Below, piece by piece: positions 11,041 through 21,710 of a DNA stretch of 64,000 nucleotides. Numbering within the stretch: the stretch's first letter is position 1; every line of letters begins with the position of its first letter. Origin of the DNA: Doryteuthis pealeii (lineage: Eukaryota > Mollusca > Cephalopoda > Myopsida > Loliginidae); contig CM042160.1 of the NCBI GenBank assembly GCA_023376005.1, positions 89,032,980 through 89,096,979 of the forward strand, read 5' to 3'. The notes beneath the pieces were generated by a model. The model saw only the letters and a list, made by a program, of their open reading frames with translations. It was not told where the DNA came from and did not search any database. A program made the translations under genes and the position numbers.

Positions 11041-11371
11041 TATTTGAAGATGCTGACTTGATCCAACAGCTTTAGATAATTCCATGTTCCAAAAGAGTTT
11101 TGGTTGTTAGGGTGACATCACTGACATATCCATTTCCTTTTTTAATGTAATTCTCATCTGACATGGTTTCTCTATATATTGAAATTTCCCATGGTTTGAT
11201 GGAGAAAAATGGAGCTCCATCTTTAACTTTTGCACTGATGGTGATGGGACAAGAAGACTGGCAATCAACAAATGGAATTAAATCTACTTGCTGCAGTATA
11301 TGAAGGGCTCCTTTGTTTGCATTTATACGTAGAATTGCCCCTTTCCTCTAGATTCCACTAAAACAATTCCA
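11041..11371. other. Unassigned intergenic sequence
   Basis: No exon, RNA or repeat that I recognise; a candidate place for the missing last P450 exon, but no convincing PLK-type exon was seen. Confidence 0.4.
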
Positions 11372-11590
11372 TCTTATTATAATGGAGATTGTCTGCTTTT
11401 CTGTCTGTAACCGAAACTTTATTACTACTCATATCACTATTCCCTTAATTATTGACATCACATTTTCCATGATTGTATTTTTATTTAAACCTCAATTATT
11501 AATAAAATTGTTTTACATTATTAATACTGTTAACCATGTCTACATACTGAAAACATGCAATTATATTAATAATATACAGAAAAATAGCGC
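11372..11590 (+). mobile_element. Helitron-like 5' end fragment
   Basis: Begins TCTTATTATAATGGAGATTG after an A and runs through CTGTCTGTAACCGAAAC, matching in reverse the 5' part of the element at 1031-1659. The 3' end is missing: the sequence changes into the retrozyme-like unit. Confidence 0.5.
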
Positions 11591-11933
11591 GTTTACGGTG
11601 AGCTCTTCGTTAACACGTGTCTGTGGATGGACATATCTATCTTCCCACTCCCGTGGTTGAGCACTGTGTGGGGACTTAATTATTTAACTTCACCATTTGG
11701 CATTAGCCGTGGACCCGTCTGTTTACAGATTAGAGTCTCTGGTGATTGTAAAAACATACCGCCGTAAAATATGTAGCAATTAATTGTTCACCCTAGACTA
11801 ACGGCCCCTGTTAGCCGCAAGGTAAGGAACTTGGTAGACGAGAATCTGTTGGGTCTTGATTCCGGCTAGAGGTAGCTGTTAAAATGTTGCAGCCGCACTG
11901 ATGAGAAGTAAACTTCGAAACACGTGTCTGTGG
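11590..11933 (+). mobile_element. Retrozyme-like unit of 307 bp between two ribozyme sites
   Basis: The sequence AACACGTGTCTGTGGATG-like stretch around the predicted cleavage site occurs twice, with cleavage-site blocks at 11614-11621 and 11921-11928, exactly 307 bp apart. The downstream copy is a complete hammerhead motif; the upstream one keeps the 3' half and a degenerate 5' half. A non-coding unit bounded by two hammerheads is the structure of retrozymes, whose RNA is cut to unit length and circularised. No open frame lies within it. Function is inferred. Confidence 0.6.
11893..11933 (+). ncRNA. Type I hammerhead ribozyme motif
   Basis: CCGCA (stem I, 11893-11897), CTGATGA (core, 11898-11904), GAAG-TAAA-CTTC (stem II with tetraloop, 11905-11916), GAAA (core, 11917-11920), CACGTGTC (short stem III ending in cleavage triplet GTC, 11921-11928), TGTGG (stem I partner, one G-U pair). 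All invariant core bases are present and the G-C closing pair of stem II is canonical. The palindromic stem III may favour a dimeric fold. Self-cleavage is predicted, not shown. Confidence 0.75.
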
Positions 11934-11939
11934 ATGACT

Positions 11940-11960
11940 ATATATATATATATATATATA
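11940..11960. repeat. (AT)n microsatellite
   Basis: Short TA run directly after the ribozyme. 11961-12395 holds nothing recognised beyond AT-moderate sequence. Confidence 0.8.
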
Positions 11961-12399
11961 GTTCCTTTTATTGGCCAATTTAATCTGATGCTTTTCACAT
12001 ACGATTCAAATTGCGCTTCCATTTTGTACCTGCTGTCGTCTCCTTCTTCTCCATATTGACTCGAATGAATTGACGATTTATCCGTCCCTCATCGTGGAGG
12101 TCTTCCGGGTGGTCATTTCAGCTCTCAGATATCACTGCTACAACTGCGATGGGTCCATCTACGAAACTTACGATGTATCCGACTCAGTGGAACTTCTGCT
12201 TTCGATACACTGCGATCACTTCATTGACTCCGCTCCATTCCAGAATGACCTCTCTTTCTGGTGTGCTCATGCTACGATATCCTACCATGTATCTTTACAT
12301 AGACCTCTGTGTTGTAACCAGTCGCGGCTCTTCCTTCTTCATTTTGCTTGCGTATAACATTACAGGCAAAACGATGTATCTAAGAATTTGGCATATATA

Positions 12400-12690
12400 T
12401 ATTTACCAAAACCCTCCGCATCGAGCAGGTGTGACACAATGTCAATTTCTTAAGCGGAGTTCAACAGGTCTTGAATTTCAGAGTTTTCCTTCTCCTAGAC
12501 CGGTTACTTAACAAGGTTAAAGAGCCCAGTCTGCCCTACTATTTATCCATAGCTGGAGGGAGAGTAGGATTCATACCTTTCCCAAGAATTATTAGCGCTA
12601 AGTGAATGCAATTACACATCCAGGATTTGAACTCGGGGCGAGTCCATTTCCCATGACTTTAACCATTACACCACACAAACTTCCACCATG
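12400..12690 (-). mobile_element. tRNA-derived SINE, family C
   Basis: Inverse-oriented copy of the family seen at 18727 and 56066: tRNA-like head at the right edge (GTGGTGTAATGGTTAAAGTC with B box TTCAAATCCTGGATG), body with the GGGAAAGGTATGAATCC block, and the tail at 12400 next to an AT run. Internal promoter boxes are recognisable but decayed. Confidence 0.75.
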
Positions 12691-12889
12691 AAAGAATTTG
12701 TGCTATTAGGGTCTGTATAAAGAAATATATATCTGAAATTAGGTGGGTTATCTCCCTTGGTCGATAACTCCCTTTCAAACAACCAATCAATTAGTCCACG
12801 ATTGTTGACACCAGAAATCAAAGATAAGTATCTTTCTATTTAATATGTTTATATCGGACTATTATCCTCAACTTCATTGTTATTGACAT

Positions 12890-12930
12890 AACGTTTTCGG
12901 CCGATATACCCTTATCGGCCTTCTTCAGGT
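12890..12930 (-). ncRNA. Hammerhead ribozyme-like motif with long stem II
   Basis: On the minus strand: CTGAAGA, then AGGCCGAT...ATCGGCC (perfect 7-bp stem II), then GAAA and ACGTT. Stem I partners are imperfect, so activity is doubtful. Related to the array at 24.6 kb but with an extended stem II. Confidence 0.55.
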
Positions 12931-12937
12931 ATTTTTA

Positions 12938-13110
12938 TTATTAAAAAAAACTCTAAAAATCGTCTGTTAACAACACCGGATTTTGACCGTGTAAATGAAA
13001 AACATGTCCTTATGAATCGAGATCGCAAAAGGGTGCCTAAAGGTCATATGTCTCGAGTGGTTCCCCTTTTTTTAGGTTGGAGTTATAGGAAATAACCCTA
13101 TATTGTTTAG
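12938..13110. mobile_element. Chimeric foldback arm (family 2 joined to family 1)
   Basis: The left part (to about 13050) is a family 2 right arm: TCGTCTGTTAACAAC, GTGTAAATGAAAAACATGTC, GTGCCTAAAGGTCATATG. It switches directly into a family 1 right arm: GAGTGGTTCCCC, GGTTGGAGTTATAGGAAATA, ACC. No left arms are present. This looks like a recombination product. Confidence 0.6.
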
Positions 13111-13244
13111 ATGTGTCCTTCACATTAAATATATTAGGCGAATATTTATTATCTGTAAGATCAGCTTTTCCATGTGGGTGGCACTTGGCACTCAAGGGAG
13201 GAATTCCATTCTAAAAAAAACGAAGCAAGGAATTATATATATAT

Positions 13245-13503
13245 ATATATAAAAGTAAAGTCGTCAGGCTGGCCTATAAGTCGGTATCAGCCAATCAGCG
13301 AGGAAGTCTATCCTTTTCCACAAGAGCGTAGAACTAGGAGATTGTGTTTGCTATCTGAGGTGGAGGGCCACACCTACCATCAGTCCTTACTTTACCCACC
13401 AGATCCCTGTGCTACTCAACGTTGAGTTTGGTGAGGGCCAGTACCGAACTAGGAACCTTGTGGTTTCTAGTCGAACGCTCTACTGACTGAGCTAACCGCC
13501 CCT
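13245..13503 (-). mobile_element. tRNA-derived SINE, family B
   Basis: The tRNA-like head is at the right edge on the minus strand: GGTTAGCTCAGTCAGTAGAG as A box region and GGTTCCTAGTTCGGT as B box. Body with CAATCAGCGAGG and GAGATTGTGTTTGC blocks. Short AT run at the left. Confidence 0.8.
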
Positions 13504-13753
13504 TAAAAGTCATTGGGAATGGCCTAAAAGTCGGTATTAGCCACTCAGCGAGGGAGTCTATCCCCTTTTCACTAGCACTAGACTAAGGAGATTGTTTTTT
13601 GCATCTGAGGTGGAGGCCACACCTACGCATCAGCTCCTTACTTTAATGCGCAGATCCATGTGCTACTCATACACTGAGTTGGTGAGGGCCGGTACTGAAC
13701 TAGGAACCTTGTGGTTTCCTAAACCGAACACTCTCACGACTGCAGCTAACCAG

Positions 13754-13757
<4 letters not shown>
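13504..13757 (-). mobile_element. tRNA-derived SINE, family B, second tandem copy
   Basis: Follows head to tail on the previous copy with the same blocks; the head at the right is damaged (extra bases in GACTGCAGCTAACC). Ends at an AT run (13757-13785). Confidence 0.75.
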
Positions 13758-13791
<34 letters not shown>

Positions 13792-13927
13792 TAAAAATGA
13801 CTCGCCCGTCGATTATCGATGTAGTGAGGGTTTCATACAACACAATGAACTCCACACAGGGATTTGTTTATAGTGGTGAAGGCTTGTGTGGACCATCCAC
13901 ACTTTTGGCATATATATATATATATAT

Positions 13928-14055
13928 ATATAAGGATCTAAATGAGTCAGACACTATCTACCTAGGTTTCACCCTAATAGTTCATTAGGATATCCTGAAG
14001 AACCAATTCGGGTGAAACCTAGGTAGTTGATGTCCGACTCATTTAGATCCTTATA
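13928..14055. repeat. Inverted repeat with hammerhead-like core
   Basis: Arms AAGGATCTAAATGAGTC (left) and GACTCATTTAGATCCTT (right), plus CTACCTAGGTTTCACCC against GGGTGAAACCTAGGTAG. The right half contains CTGAAGA, ACC-AATTCG-GGT, GAAACC: a hammerhead-like core with a weak 3-bp stem II and palindromic stem III ACCTAGGT. Confidence 0.6.
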
Positions 14056-14336
14056 ATAATGCTCTACTTAGCGTATTGAGCACTTTTTACATATATATCT
14101 TTTGTAATCTCCTTCCGGGGTTTTTTTTCTTTCTTTGACCACTACTAATACGATACTTGATGAATTATTTTCAGAAAGTACGGGTGTTTTGGTCTTTTCT
14201 TTTTAAAAACTTTTACCCAGATATCAGTTTGATATTTTTTTATTTTGAAAACTAAATATCTGTTCTTTTTTTCTTTTTTTCCACACCGGTTGATTTAAAA
14301 TAATACATACATAATATATTATATATATATATATAT

Positions 14337-14586
14337 GTGCAAGAGATGGAAGTGAATCCGATAATGTCTGCACAATGTCTTTTTTTCGATATCACACACA
14401 CTCACACACACCAATACTCACACCATAAAAGAGAATATTTGGACGTCATATTTCAAACTGTCCACTTTTTTCAGCGTTCTTTCTTCAGACTTCAAATTTT
14501 GAACAGACTGATAAAACAGGACTATCACGGTTTTTTTTGTTTTCTGTGATAAAAATTTTTTATTACCTTTCCTTAATCAACAAATG
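14337..14586. other. AT-rich sequence after an AT run; nothing recognised
   Basis: An AT microsatellite near 14318-14336 and a CACA-rich stretch near 14393-14412; no gene or family seen. Confidence 0.4.
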
Positions 14587-14624
14587 CCTGAAGAAGATCT
14601 AATAATAGATACGAAACACTGCAG
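14585..14624 (+). ncRNA. Hammerhead ribozyme-like motif
   Basis: TGC, CTGAAGA (14588-14594), then ATCTA..TAGAT (5-bp stem II), GAAA at 14613-14616, then CACT and GCA, the partner of TGC. The stem III base that should be G is A, as a CpG-to-CA change would give, so it may be inactive. Confidence 0.45.
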
Positions 14625-14687
14625 CGCTCGGCCAATAATACTTACCACTCAACTTATTTAAACCTGTTTTTTTCAATTTCTCTAATA

Positions 14688-14689
<2 letters not shown>

Positions 14690-14729
<40 letters not shown>

Positions 14730-14740
14730 TATATATATGG
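14690..14740. repeat. (AT)n microsatellite
   Basis: Interrupted TA run. Confidence 0.9.
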
Positions 14741-14921
14741 GTAGAAAATAAGATCTATAACCGCACTGATACCAATATTTTTTTTCAGGATTCCCCAGAA
14801 AAATGTATATATAAAGCACCATGAATTTTTTGTTTACCATTTTCAATAAAGTTAGTGGTCTGATGAAATTATAGGTAATACACAGATACCTGTGGGTAAG
14901 AAATAGATCTATAACCACAAA

Positions 14922-15000
14922 ATGGTCATTTAGCTCAGTCGACAGAGTACCTGCCTTGGAATCGCAAGATTCTGAGTTCGATACCAGTCCTCTCCAACTC
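14922..15000 (+). mobile_element. tRNA-like SINE head
   Basis: GGTCATTTAGCTCAGTCGAC at the start gives a good A box, and GAGTTCGATACC a B box about 35 bases on. It lacks an acceptor stem complement and is followed by repeat R1, so a SINE remnant, not a tRNA gene. Confidence 0.6.
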
Positions 15001-15024
15001 GCGTATGAGTAGCACAGAATTGGT

Positions 15025-15590
15025 TTGTTATGTTTTACGGCATATCAACCTCAGTGGGTCATTTAATGCTGATAAAGTTTTGAAATAAATTCATTCTTAA
15101 TGGATAATACAATTTTTTTTTTATAAATACATTTTTTTTATTTAACCCATAGATGGGACCCTAACAGGTACTACCACTCCAGGTCAGAGTGGACCAGGGA
15201 GCAATGGTGATGAAGGCGTGTTCCACATTCCCAAACCCCAAAACTGGAACCTCACCTTCAGATAGAGTTTAACGTCATTCCCAGGACATATAGAGTCCTC
15301 AGCACTGCCTTCTAGCACCCATATGATAAAAAAGGGGCTGTTGGCTTGTCATAAGAGCAATAGGTTGGGGCAATCATTAGATGCTAGGGCTTGACGTGAT
15401 CAGCCGATTGATCGGATTGGGCTGTCTGACTGCCCGTCCTGCCTAAGTAAGGATCTAAGAGGAGTGTTGCAGGTCATGAACTGTTCATCCACCAAGAACT
15501 CGTCCTTAATACTCATGGGTCCCATCCTGCAGAGGTGCTGTCGGTGCTTCTAATCCCAGCTGATAGGGCAGCGTGAAATTTGCATTGTAC
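15025..15590 (+). repeat. Dispersed repeat R1, long copy
   Basis: Runs from TGTTTTACGGCATATCAACC through GGGACCCTAACAGGTACTAC, TCAGATAGAGTTTAACGTC and CTAGCACCCATATGATAAA to a GCTGATAGGGCAG tail. Near-identical block orders occur at 17930, 21095 and, inverted, 22.9-23.6 and 29.2-29.7 kb. No coding frame; a non-autonomous element of unknown class. 15600-15980 is unassigned. Confidence 0.75.
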
Positions 15591-15989
15591 AAATATTTTT
15601 TTCAACCATTAAAATGGATAAACAGGATTTATTTTTATCCAATCTATTGCTGCATAAGTAGCCGCTGTGTAAATTTGAATGAGTAAAGTAGGATTTTTGC
15701 TGCTGCTACTTTTTCAATAAAGCAGTTATGGTGAATGAAAGTGATAAGACCTTCTGGCAAGGTAACTGGCAATGGAACTGAGTGCAGGGAGAATCACATT
15801 TGTCATTAGTGCAAACATTTTAGATAAAAAAATTTAATACTTAGTTCACAAGAACAATCACACGACTACACACACATTACACCTAGAACACACACATACA
15901 TACATACATACATATACATAAATGAAAATATCATAGAAGAATGCTAGTAATTTGATTATTACTAGGTACCTCATGTTTTGTTGGCCTTG

Positions 15990-16046
15990 TTCTATTTAGC
16001 TTGTGCACACACACACACACGTGTGTATAATATATGGTGTGTGTAT

Positions 16047-16080
<34 letters not shown>

Positions 16081-16133
16081 GTGTGTTGTGTGTGTCTGAG
16101 TGATATGTGTATATATATGTCTGAGTGTACGTG

Positions 16134-16165
<32 letters not shown>

Positions 16166-16370
16166 CGTATGTCTGAATGTATTATGTATATATATGTGTG
16201 TATATAATATTTGTATGGTATATATATATATATGTGTGTGTGTGTATGTCTGAGTGTAATATGTGTATATATATGTCTGAGTGTGCGTGTATATATATAT
16301 ATATATATGTGTGTTGTGTGTGTATGTCTGAGTGTATATATATGTCTGAGTGTGCGTGTATATATATATG

Positions 16371-16401
<31 letters not shown>

Positions 16402-16612
16402 TATATGTGTGTGTGTGTGTGTATGTCTGAGTGTATATATATGTCTGAGTGTGCGTGTATATATATGTATATATATATATATATGTGTGTGTGTGGTGTA
16501 TGTCTGAGTGTATATATATGTCTGAGTGTGCGTGTATATATATATATATATATATGTGTGTGTATGTCTGAGTGTATGTATATATATATGGGTGTGTGTG
16601 TGAGAGAGATAA
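15990..16612. repeat. Compound (AT)n/(GT)n array with TGTCTGAGTG units
   Basis: Alternating TA and TG runs with the recurring block TATGTCTGAGTGTGCGTGTA. Open frames here on either strand are pure repeat translation. Confidence 0.95.
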
Positions 16613-16834
16613 TTTGTACTATAATCACACAACCAATGCATCAAATAAAACGAATATATGTGTAATCTAAACAAAATAAGAATTGCAGATATTTACGTGA
16701 CTTGGTTAATTCTTAGAGATTTGATTTCTTTGTATTGTTCAAAAATAATTTATTTTTCTAGACAAAGATATCACTGCACTTATCTTCACCCCCCCATACG
16801 CTCACACCCCATCTACTTATTTTTTGTTTGTTTT

Positions 16835-17150
16835 GTTTTACAGCATATCAACCTTCGTGGATCATCTAATACAACAAAGTTTTGAACTTTGTATTATTTG
16901 GATTATTCGGACTATTGTCTTCATCTTTATGGTTATCTGCACAAACGTTTCGGCCGATGTAACCTCCGGCCTTCTTCATGTGTTTCTTATCAGGCTTGGG
17001 AACATTCTCGAACTCGGGAACCTTCAAGTCTGAAAGAAATACCTGAAGAAGGCCAGAGGGCACATCATCCGAAACATTGTGCAGATAACAAGAAAGATGA
17101 GGACAATAGTTTGAATAACCAAATTATCAAGTCTCATCTTTAAAAATTCA
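16835..17150. mobile_element. Pair of hammerhead-unit remnants in opposite orientation
   Basis: A minus-strand copy (about 16880-16990: TGAAGA, GGCC...GGCC, GAAACGTTT) is followed by a plus-strand copy (about 17035-17130: CTGAAGAAGGCC...TCCGAAACATTGTG). Both share the AGATGAGGACAATAGT spacer of the array at 24.6-26.1 kb. The second has lost stem II pairing. Confidence 0.6.
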
Positions 17151-17164
17151 GAGAAAAAGTTTTG

Positions 17165-17345
17165 AAATAAATTCATTCTTGTGGGTACTCAAATTTAAAA
17201 AAAAACAACATTTTTTTTTATTTAACCTATAGATGGGACCCTAACAGGTACTACCTTTTCCCAAGAGTATTAGTGCTAGAGTGAATGCAAACGGCCCTGT
17301 CCAGGATTTGAACTCAGATAACCATTACACAAATGCCTCCACAAC
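17165..17345 (+). repeat. R1 and SINE C fragments
   Basis: AATAAATTCATTCTT and GGGACCCTAACAGGTACTAC belong to R1; from about 17255 CCCAAGAGTATTAGTGC onward matches SINE C inverted. Both truncated. Confidence 0.55.
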
Positions 17346-17394
17346 CTCTGATATCATATAACAGTGTGCACACAAATGAAAATTATAAATTATT

Positions 17395-17820
17395 TGAAAA
17401 CATATAATTATTAGTATTGATAGGAATACTTGAAACTATACATTAGAAGGAATACTTGGTATTCTATAATGTGGGAAAGCAATTGATTATCATTAAATAG
17501 AAACAATTTCTAAAAATCATACAGTTATTAGTATTACATAGGAATACTTGAAACTATACAATTGAGGGTTATTTCCTATAAGTCTAACATGATCAAGGGG
17601 AACCACTCTTGACTGATCAATTATTTATTTATTTATTGAACTACTAGGAAAAAGAAGACAGGGTTAGGGTTAGGGTTAAGGGAAAATAAATAAATAATTT
17701 GTCAGTCAAGAGTGGTTCCCTTGATCATGTTAGACTTATAGGAAATAACCTAGGAATACTTAAAACTATACAATTGAGTGTAAATCCTTTTTATTAGATA
17801 GGAATACTTGGCATTATTTA
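17395..17820. repeat. Imperfect repeats of ATAGGAATACTTGAAACTATAC
   Basis: The block GGAATACTTGAAACTATACA occurs around 17425, 17540 and 17750 with spacing near 100-200 bases. The foldback element at 17567 lies inside this array. Confidence 0.6.
17567..17750. mobile_element. Foldback element, family 1
   Basis: Ends GGTTATTTCC...GGAAATAACC with inverted arms of about 65 bases (AAGTCTAACATGATCAAG and ACCACTCTTGACTGA on the left, complements on the right). Core GGGTTAGGGTTAGGG. No clear target duplication, since both sides are tandem repeat. Confidence 0.8.
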
Positions 17821-17929
17821 ACTGTGCAAAAAATTTTCTGAAACAACTACCCGAAAAAATCTGAACCTGAATGAACCTGATTGCCTAACTTCTGCATAAA
17901 ATAACCCTAGATGGGTTGACAGCCTTAAA

Positions 17930-18185
17930 ACCATCACCTAATCAAAATCATATTCAATCAATGGTGATGAAAAGGTGCTCCACATTCCCAAACCTCCAAA
18001 ACTGGAACCTCACCATCAGATAGAGTTTAATGTCCTTCCAGGACATGATGACCTCAGCCACCGCCTTCTAGCATACATATGATAAAAATGGAGTTGGGGC
18101 TTGCTATAAGGGAAATAGGGTTGGGGCAACCATATAGGTGCTAGGGTTTGACGTTTTGGGATATTTATTACCTGTATGATGGATA
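17930..18185 (+). repeat. Dispersed repeat R1, partial copy
   Basis: Starts inside R1 near TGGTGATGAAAAGGTGCTCC and ends at GGTGCTAGGGTTTGACG; the head is missing. Confidence 0.65.
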
Positions 18186-18237
18186 GTTCACTATTAACCT
18201 CAGAACACATTCTCTACAAATAAAGATGTATAAATCA

Positions 18238-18487
18238 TAAGTAAAGTTGCCGGGGGAGCATAGAGTTGGTATCAGCCAGACAGCGAGGGAGTCTATCCCT
18301 TTTCACTAGCACTAGACAAGGGATTGTTTTTAAGTGTCTGAGGAGGAGCGTCACACCTACCGTCAGCTCCTCCCTTTACCACAAGATCCCTGTGTACTCA
18401 TATGCTGAGTTGGCGTGGGCTGGTATCGACCAAGAACCTTGATGTTCCCAGCCGAACACTCTAACGATTGAGCTAAAACCGACCTAT
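18238..18487 (-). mobile_element. tRNA-derived SINE, family B
   Basis: Same blocks as 13245: CAGCGAGGGAGTCTATCCC on the plus strand, tRNA-like head at the right (AGCTCAATCGTTAGAGTG on minus). Confidence 0.75.
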
Positions 18488-18687
18488 TCATGCTAAATAA
18501 TGAATCTAATGAATCTATAATAAATATCACTAGCAGGACTGTGGATATACTACAGTGTGATAATTTAATAATTACAATATTTGATGTGCTTTACTTAAAA
18601 GCTATTGCAAAATAGTTCAATATATATAAAGTATTATTATTATATTATAATATTACACATGATGTGAAAACTCAAAAGGAGTAAATA

Positions 18688-18726
<39 letters not shown>
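18688..18726. repeat. (AAT)n microsatellite
   Basis: AAT run just before SINE C; probably grown from an A-rich end. Confidence 0.9.
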
Positions 18727-18727
<1 letters not shown>

Positions 18728-19040
18728 GAAGCGTGTGGTGTAATGGTTAAAGTCACTGGAAATGGACTCGTCGCCGCCGAGTTCAAATCCTGGACGTGGT
18801 AATTGATTTCACTTAGTGCTAATATCCTTGGGAAAGGTATGAATCCTATTCTCCTCAAGCTATGGGTAATAGTAGGGCAGACTGGGCTCTTTAACCTTGG
18901 TCCAGGCAACCGGTCTAGGAGAAGGAAACTCTGATATTCAAACTGTTAAACTCCGCTTAAGAATTGACCTTGTGTCGCATCCTGGTCGTGCGGAGAGGTT
19001 GGTAAATAAATATAAATATATATATATATATATATATAAG
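18727..19040 (+). mobile_element. tRNA-derived SINE, family C, with AT tail
   Basis: tRNA-like head GTGTGGTGTAATGGTTAAAG with B box GAGTTCAAATCCTGG, body with CTTGGGAAAGGTATGAATCC, GGGCAGACTGGGCTCTTTAA and TCGTGCGGAGAGG, and an AT-run tail. Confidence 0.8.
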
Positions 19041-19296
19041 TATAATAATCTTGATTTAACTCTCTCTGTCTTTCATTTTTTCATTGTGTTTGACTATAAA
19101 CAGATTAGCTTCTGCACGCTCCACCCCTCTTTATCTTTTCCTTACACTCTTTCTTTTCTCTTTCTTCTTTCATAATAAAAACGAAATAGTCTATCATTTG
19201 TGACAAACTTTTAAAAATAAGAATTCGGGCGGATAAGTTAACACCAGAAAAATCAGGATTTACATTTTGATCATCTTGGATGATTTGGACTGGTCT

Positions 19297-20627
19297 CNAT
19301 GGTCTCATCTTTAACCAGAGGGTGTTGCAAGATGATAACGGTCGTACAATTAAGGAACACGAGTATTAATATATAGATTCATCTTGGACGGTCTCATTTT
19401 TAACCAGAGGGTGTTGCAAGATGATAACGGTCGTACAATTAAGGAACACGAGTATTAATATATAGATTCATCTTGGACGGTCTCATTTTTAACCAGAGGG
19501 TGTTGCAAGATGATAACGGTCTACAATTAAGGAACACGAGTATTAATATATAGATTCATCTTGGACGGTCTCATTTTTAACCAGAGGGTGTTGCAAGATG
19601 ATAACGGTCGTACAATTAAGGAACACGAGTATTAATATATAGATTCATCTTGGACGGTCTCATTTTTTAACCAGAGGGTGTTGCAAGATGATAACGGTCC
19701 TACAATTAAGGAACACGAGTATTAATATATAGATTCATCTTGGACGGTCTCATTTTTAACCAGAGGGTGTTGCAAGATGATAACGGTCGTACAATTAAGG
19801 AACACGAGTATTAATATATAGATTCATCTTGGACGGTCTCATTTTTAACCAGAGGGTGTTGCAAGATGATAACGGTCGTACAATTAAGGAACACGAGTAT
19901 TAATATATAGATTCATCTTGGACGGTCTCATTTTTAACCAGAGGGTGTTGCAAGATGATAACGGTCGTACAATTAAGGAACACGAGTATTAATATATAGA
20001 TTCATCTTGGACGGTCTCATTTTTAACCAGAGGGTGTTGCAAGATGATAACGGTCGTACAATTAAGGAACACGAGTATTAATATATAGATTCATCTTGGA
20101 CGGTCTCATTTTTAACCAGAGGGTGTTGCAAGATGATAACGGTCGTACAATTAAGGAACACGAGTATTAATATATAGATTCATCTTGGACGGTCTCATTT
20201 TTAACCAGAGGGTGTTGCAAGATGATAACGGTCGTACAATTAAGGAACACGAGTATTAATATATAGATTCATCTTGGACGGTCTCATTTTTAACCAGAGG
20301 GTGTTGCAAGATGATAACGGTCGTACAATTAAGGAACACGAGTATTAATATATAGATTCATCTTGGACGGTCTCATTTTTAACCAGAGGGTGTTGCAAGA
20401 TGATAACGGTCCTACAATTAAGGAACACGAGTATTAATATATAGATTCATCTTGGACGGTCTCATTTTTAACCAGAGGGTGTTGCAAGATGATAACGGTC
20501 GTACAATTAAGGAACACGAGTATTAATATATAGATTCATCTTGGATGGTCTCATTTTTAACCAGAGGGTGTTGCAAGATGAGAACGGTCGTACAATTAAG
20601 GAACACGAGTATTAATATATAGATTTG
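19297..20627. repeat. 89-bp satellite, about 15 near-identical copies
   Basis: The unit includes ATTCATCTTGGACGGTCTCA, AACCAGAGGGTGTTGCAAG and GGAACACGAGTATTAATATA. Copies differ at only a few bases (GTCGTA/GTCCTA, one lost base). The first unit contains the only undetermined base of the window (19298). Confidence 0.97.
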
Positions 20628-20675
20628 CAATGCATTTTTATTGTAAATTCATTTTTTAATGCATTTTTATAGTAG

Positions 20676-20920
20676 AATAGGACCACATGACCTTTAGGCA
20701 CCCCTTTTGCTATCTCGTTTGATAAGGACAATTTTTTCATTTACACCGTCAACATCCGGTTGTTTGTTAACAGATGATTTTTAGAGTTTTTAAAAAAATT
20801 ATAAAACTAACCACTAACCCCTAACAAACAACCCGGATATTGACGGTGTAAATGAAAAAAATGTCCTTATGAAACGAGATCACAAAAGGGGTGCCTAAAG
20901 GTCATATTGTCCGTAAAATC
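20676..20920. mobile_element. Foldback element, family 2
   Basis: Arms GGACCACATGACCTTTAGGC ... GCCTAAAGGTCATATTGTCC, with TTTACACCGTCAACATCCGG and its complement further in. Core CCACTAACCCCTAAC, a decayed telomere-like tract. Confidence 0.75.
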
Positions 20921-21094
20921 TTTTCTTGTGAAATTTTATAGTAAAATCATCTCTAATGTACTTTTATAATAAAATCATTTGCAAGTTATTGTAATCTGAA
21001 TCCTTCTGCTCAATTCTAATCGTTTTTTGTACTTTGCGTTGGTGTGGTATGCATCGGAACAGAGAGCCACTGTGAGCAGCTTAAAGTAGTTGTA

Positions 21095-21710
21095 GGTTTG
21101 TTTGCTTTGTTTTGTTTTACGGCATATCAACCTCGTTGGGTCATTTAATGCCGACAAAGTTGTGAAATAAATTCATTCTTAATGCATAATACAATTTTGT
21201 TTATCAACTCATGTTTTTCTATTTAACCCATAGATGAGACCCTAACAGGTACTACCACTCCGGGTCAGAGTGGACCAGGGAGCAATGGTGATGAAGGGGT
21301 GCTCCACATTCCCCAAACCTCCAAAACTGGAACCTCACCATCAGATAGAGTTTAACGTCATTATCAGGACATGTAGACCCTCAGCCACTGCCTTCTAGCA
21401 CCCATATGATAAGGATTGGGGGTTGCCATAAGGGCAGTAGGGTTGAGGCAATCATATAGGTGCTAGGGCTTGATGTGGCCAGCTGATTGATCGGAGGGGG
21501 CCTCTCCAACCGCCCGTCTAGCCCAAGAAAAGCCTAAAGTGGAATATTGCTAGTCATGGACTGCTCAGCCACCTGGGTTCTATCCTTAAGCATCACGGGT
21601 CGAAACGGCCAACAGGTGGCCCCATTGGGGAGAGTCTTACCCCTCTGCAGAAGTGCAGTCGGTGCATTCGAATGCCCCAGCCGATAGGGTGGGTAGGTAT
21701 AGGGTTAACA
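21095..21710 (+). repeat. Dispersed repeat R1, full-length-like copy
   Basis: The longest clean copy, from TTGTTTTACGGCATATCAAC to GCCGATAGGGTGGG, about 600 bp. No coding frame. Confidence 0.75.

Noticed and set aside
13430..13503. tRNA genes (several tRNA-like heads)
   Set aside because: They lack a complete cloverleaf and acceptor stem and are each followed by the same SINE body; they are retroposed.
15931..16674. Open frames rich in H, T, I, Y, V, C
   Set aside because: Pure translation of AT/GT microsatellite sequence.
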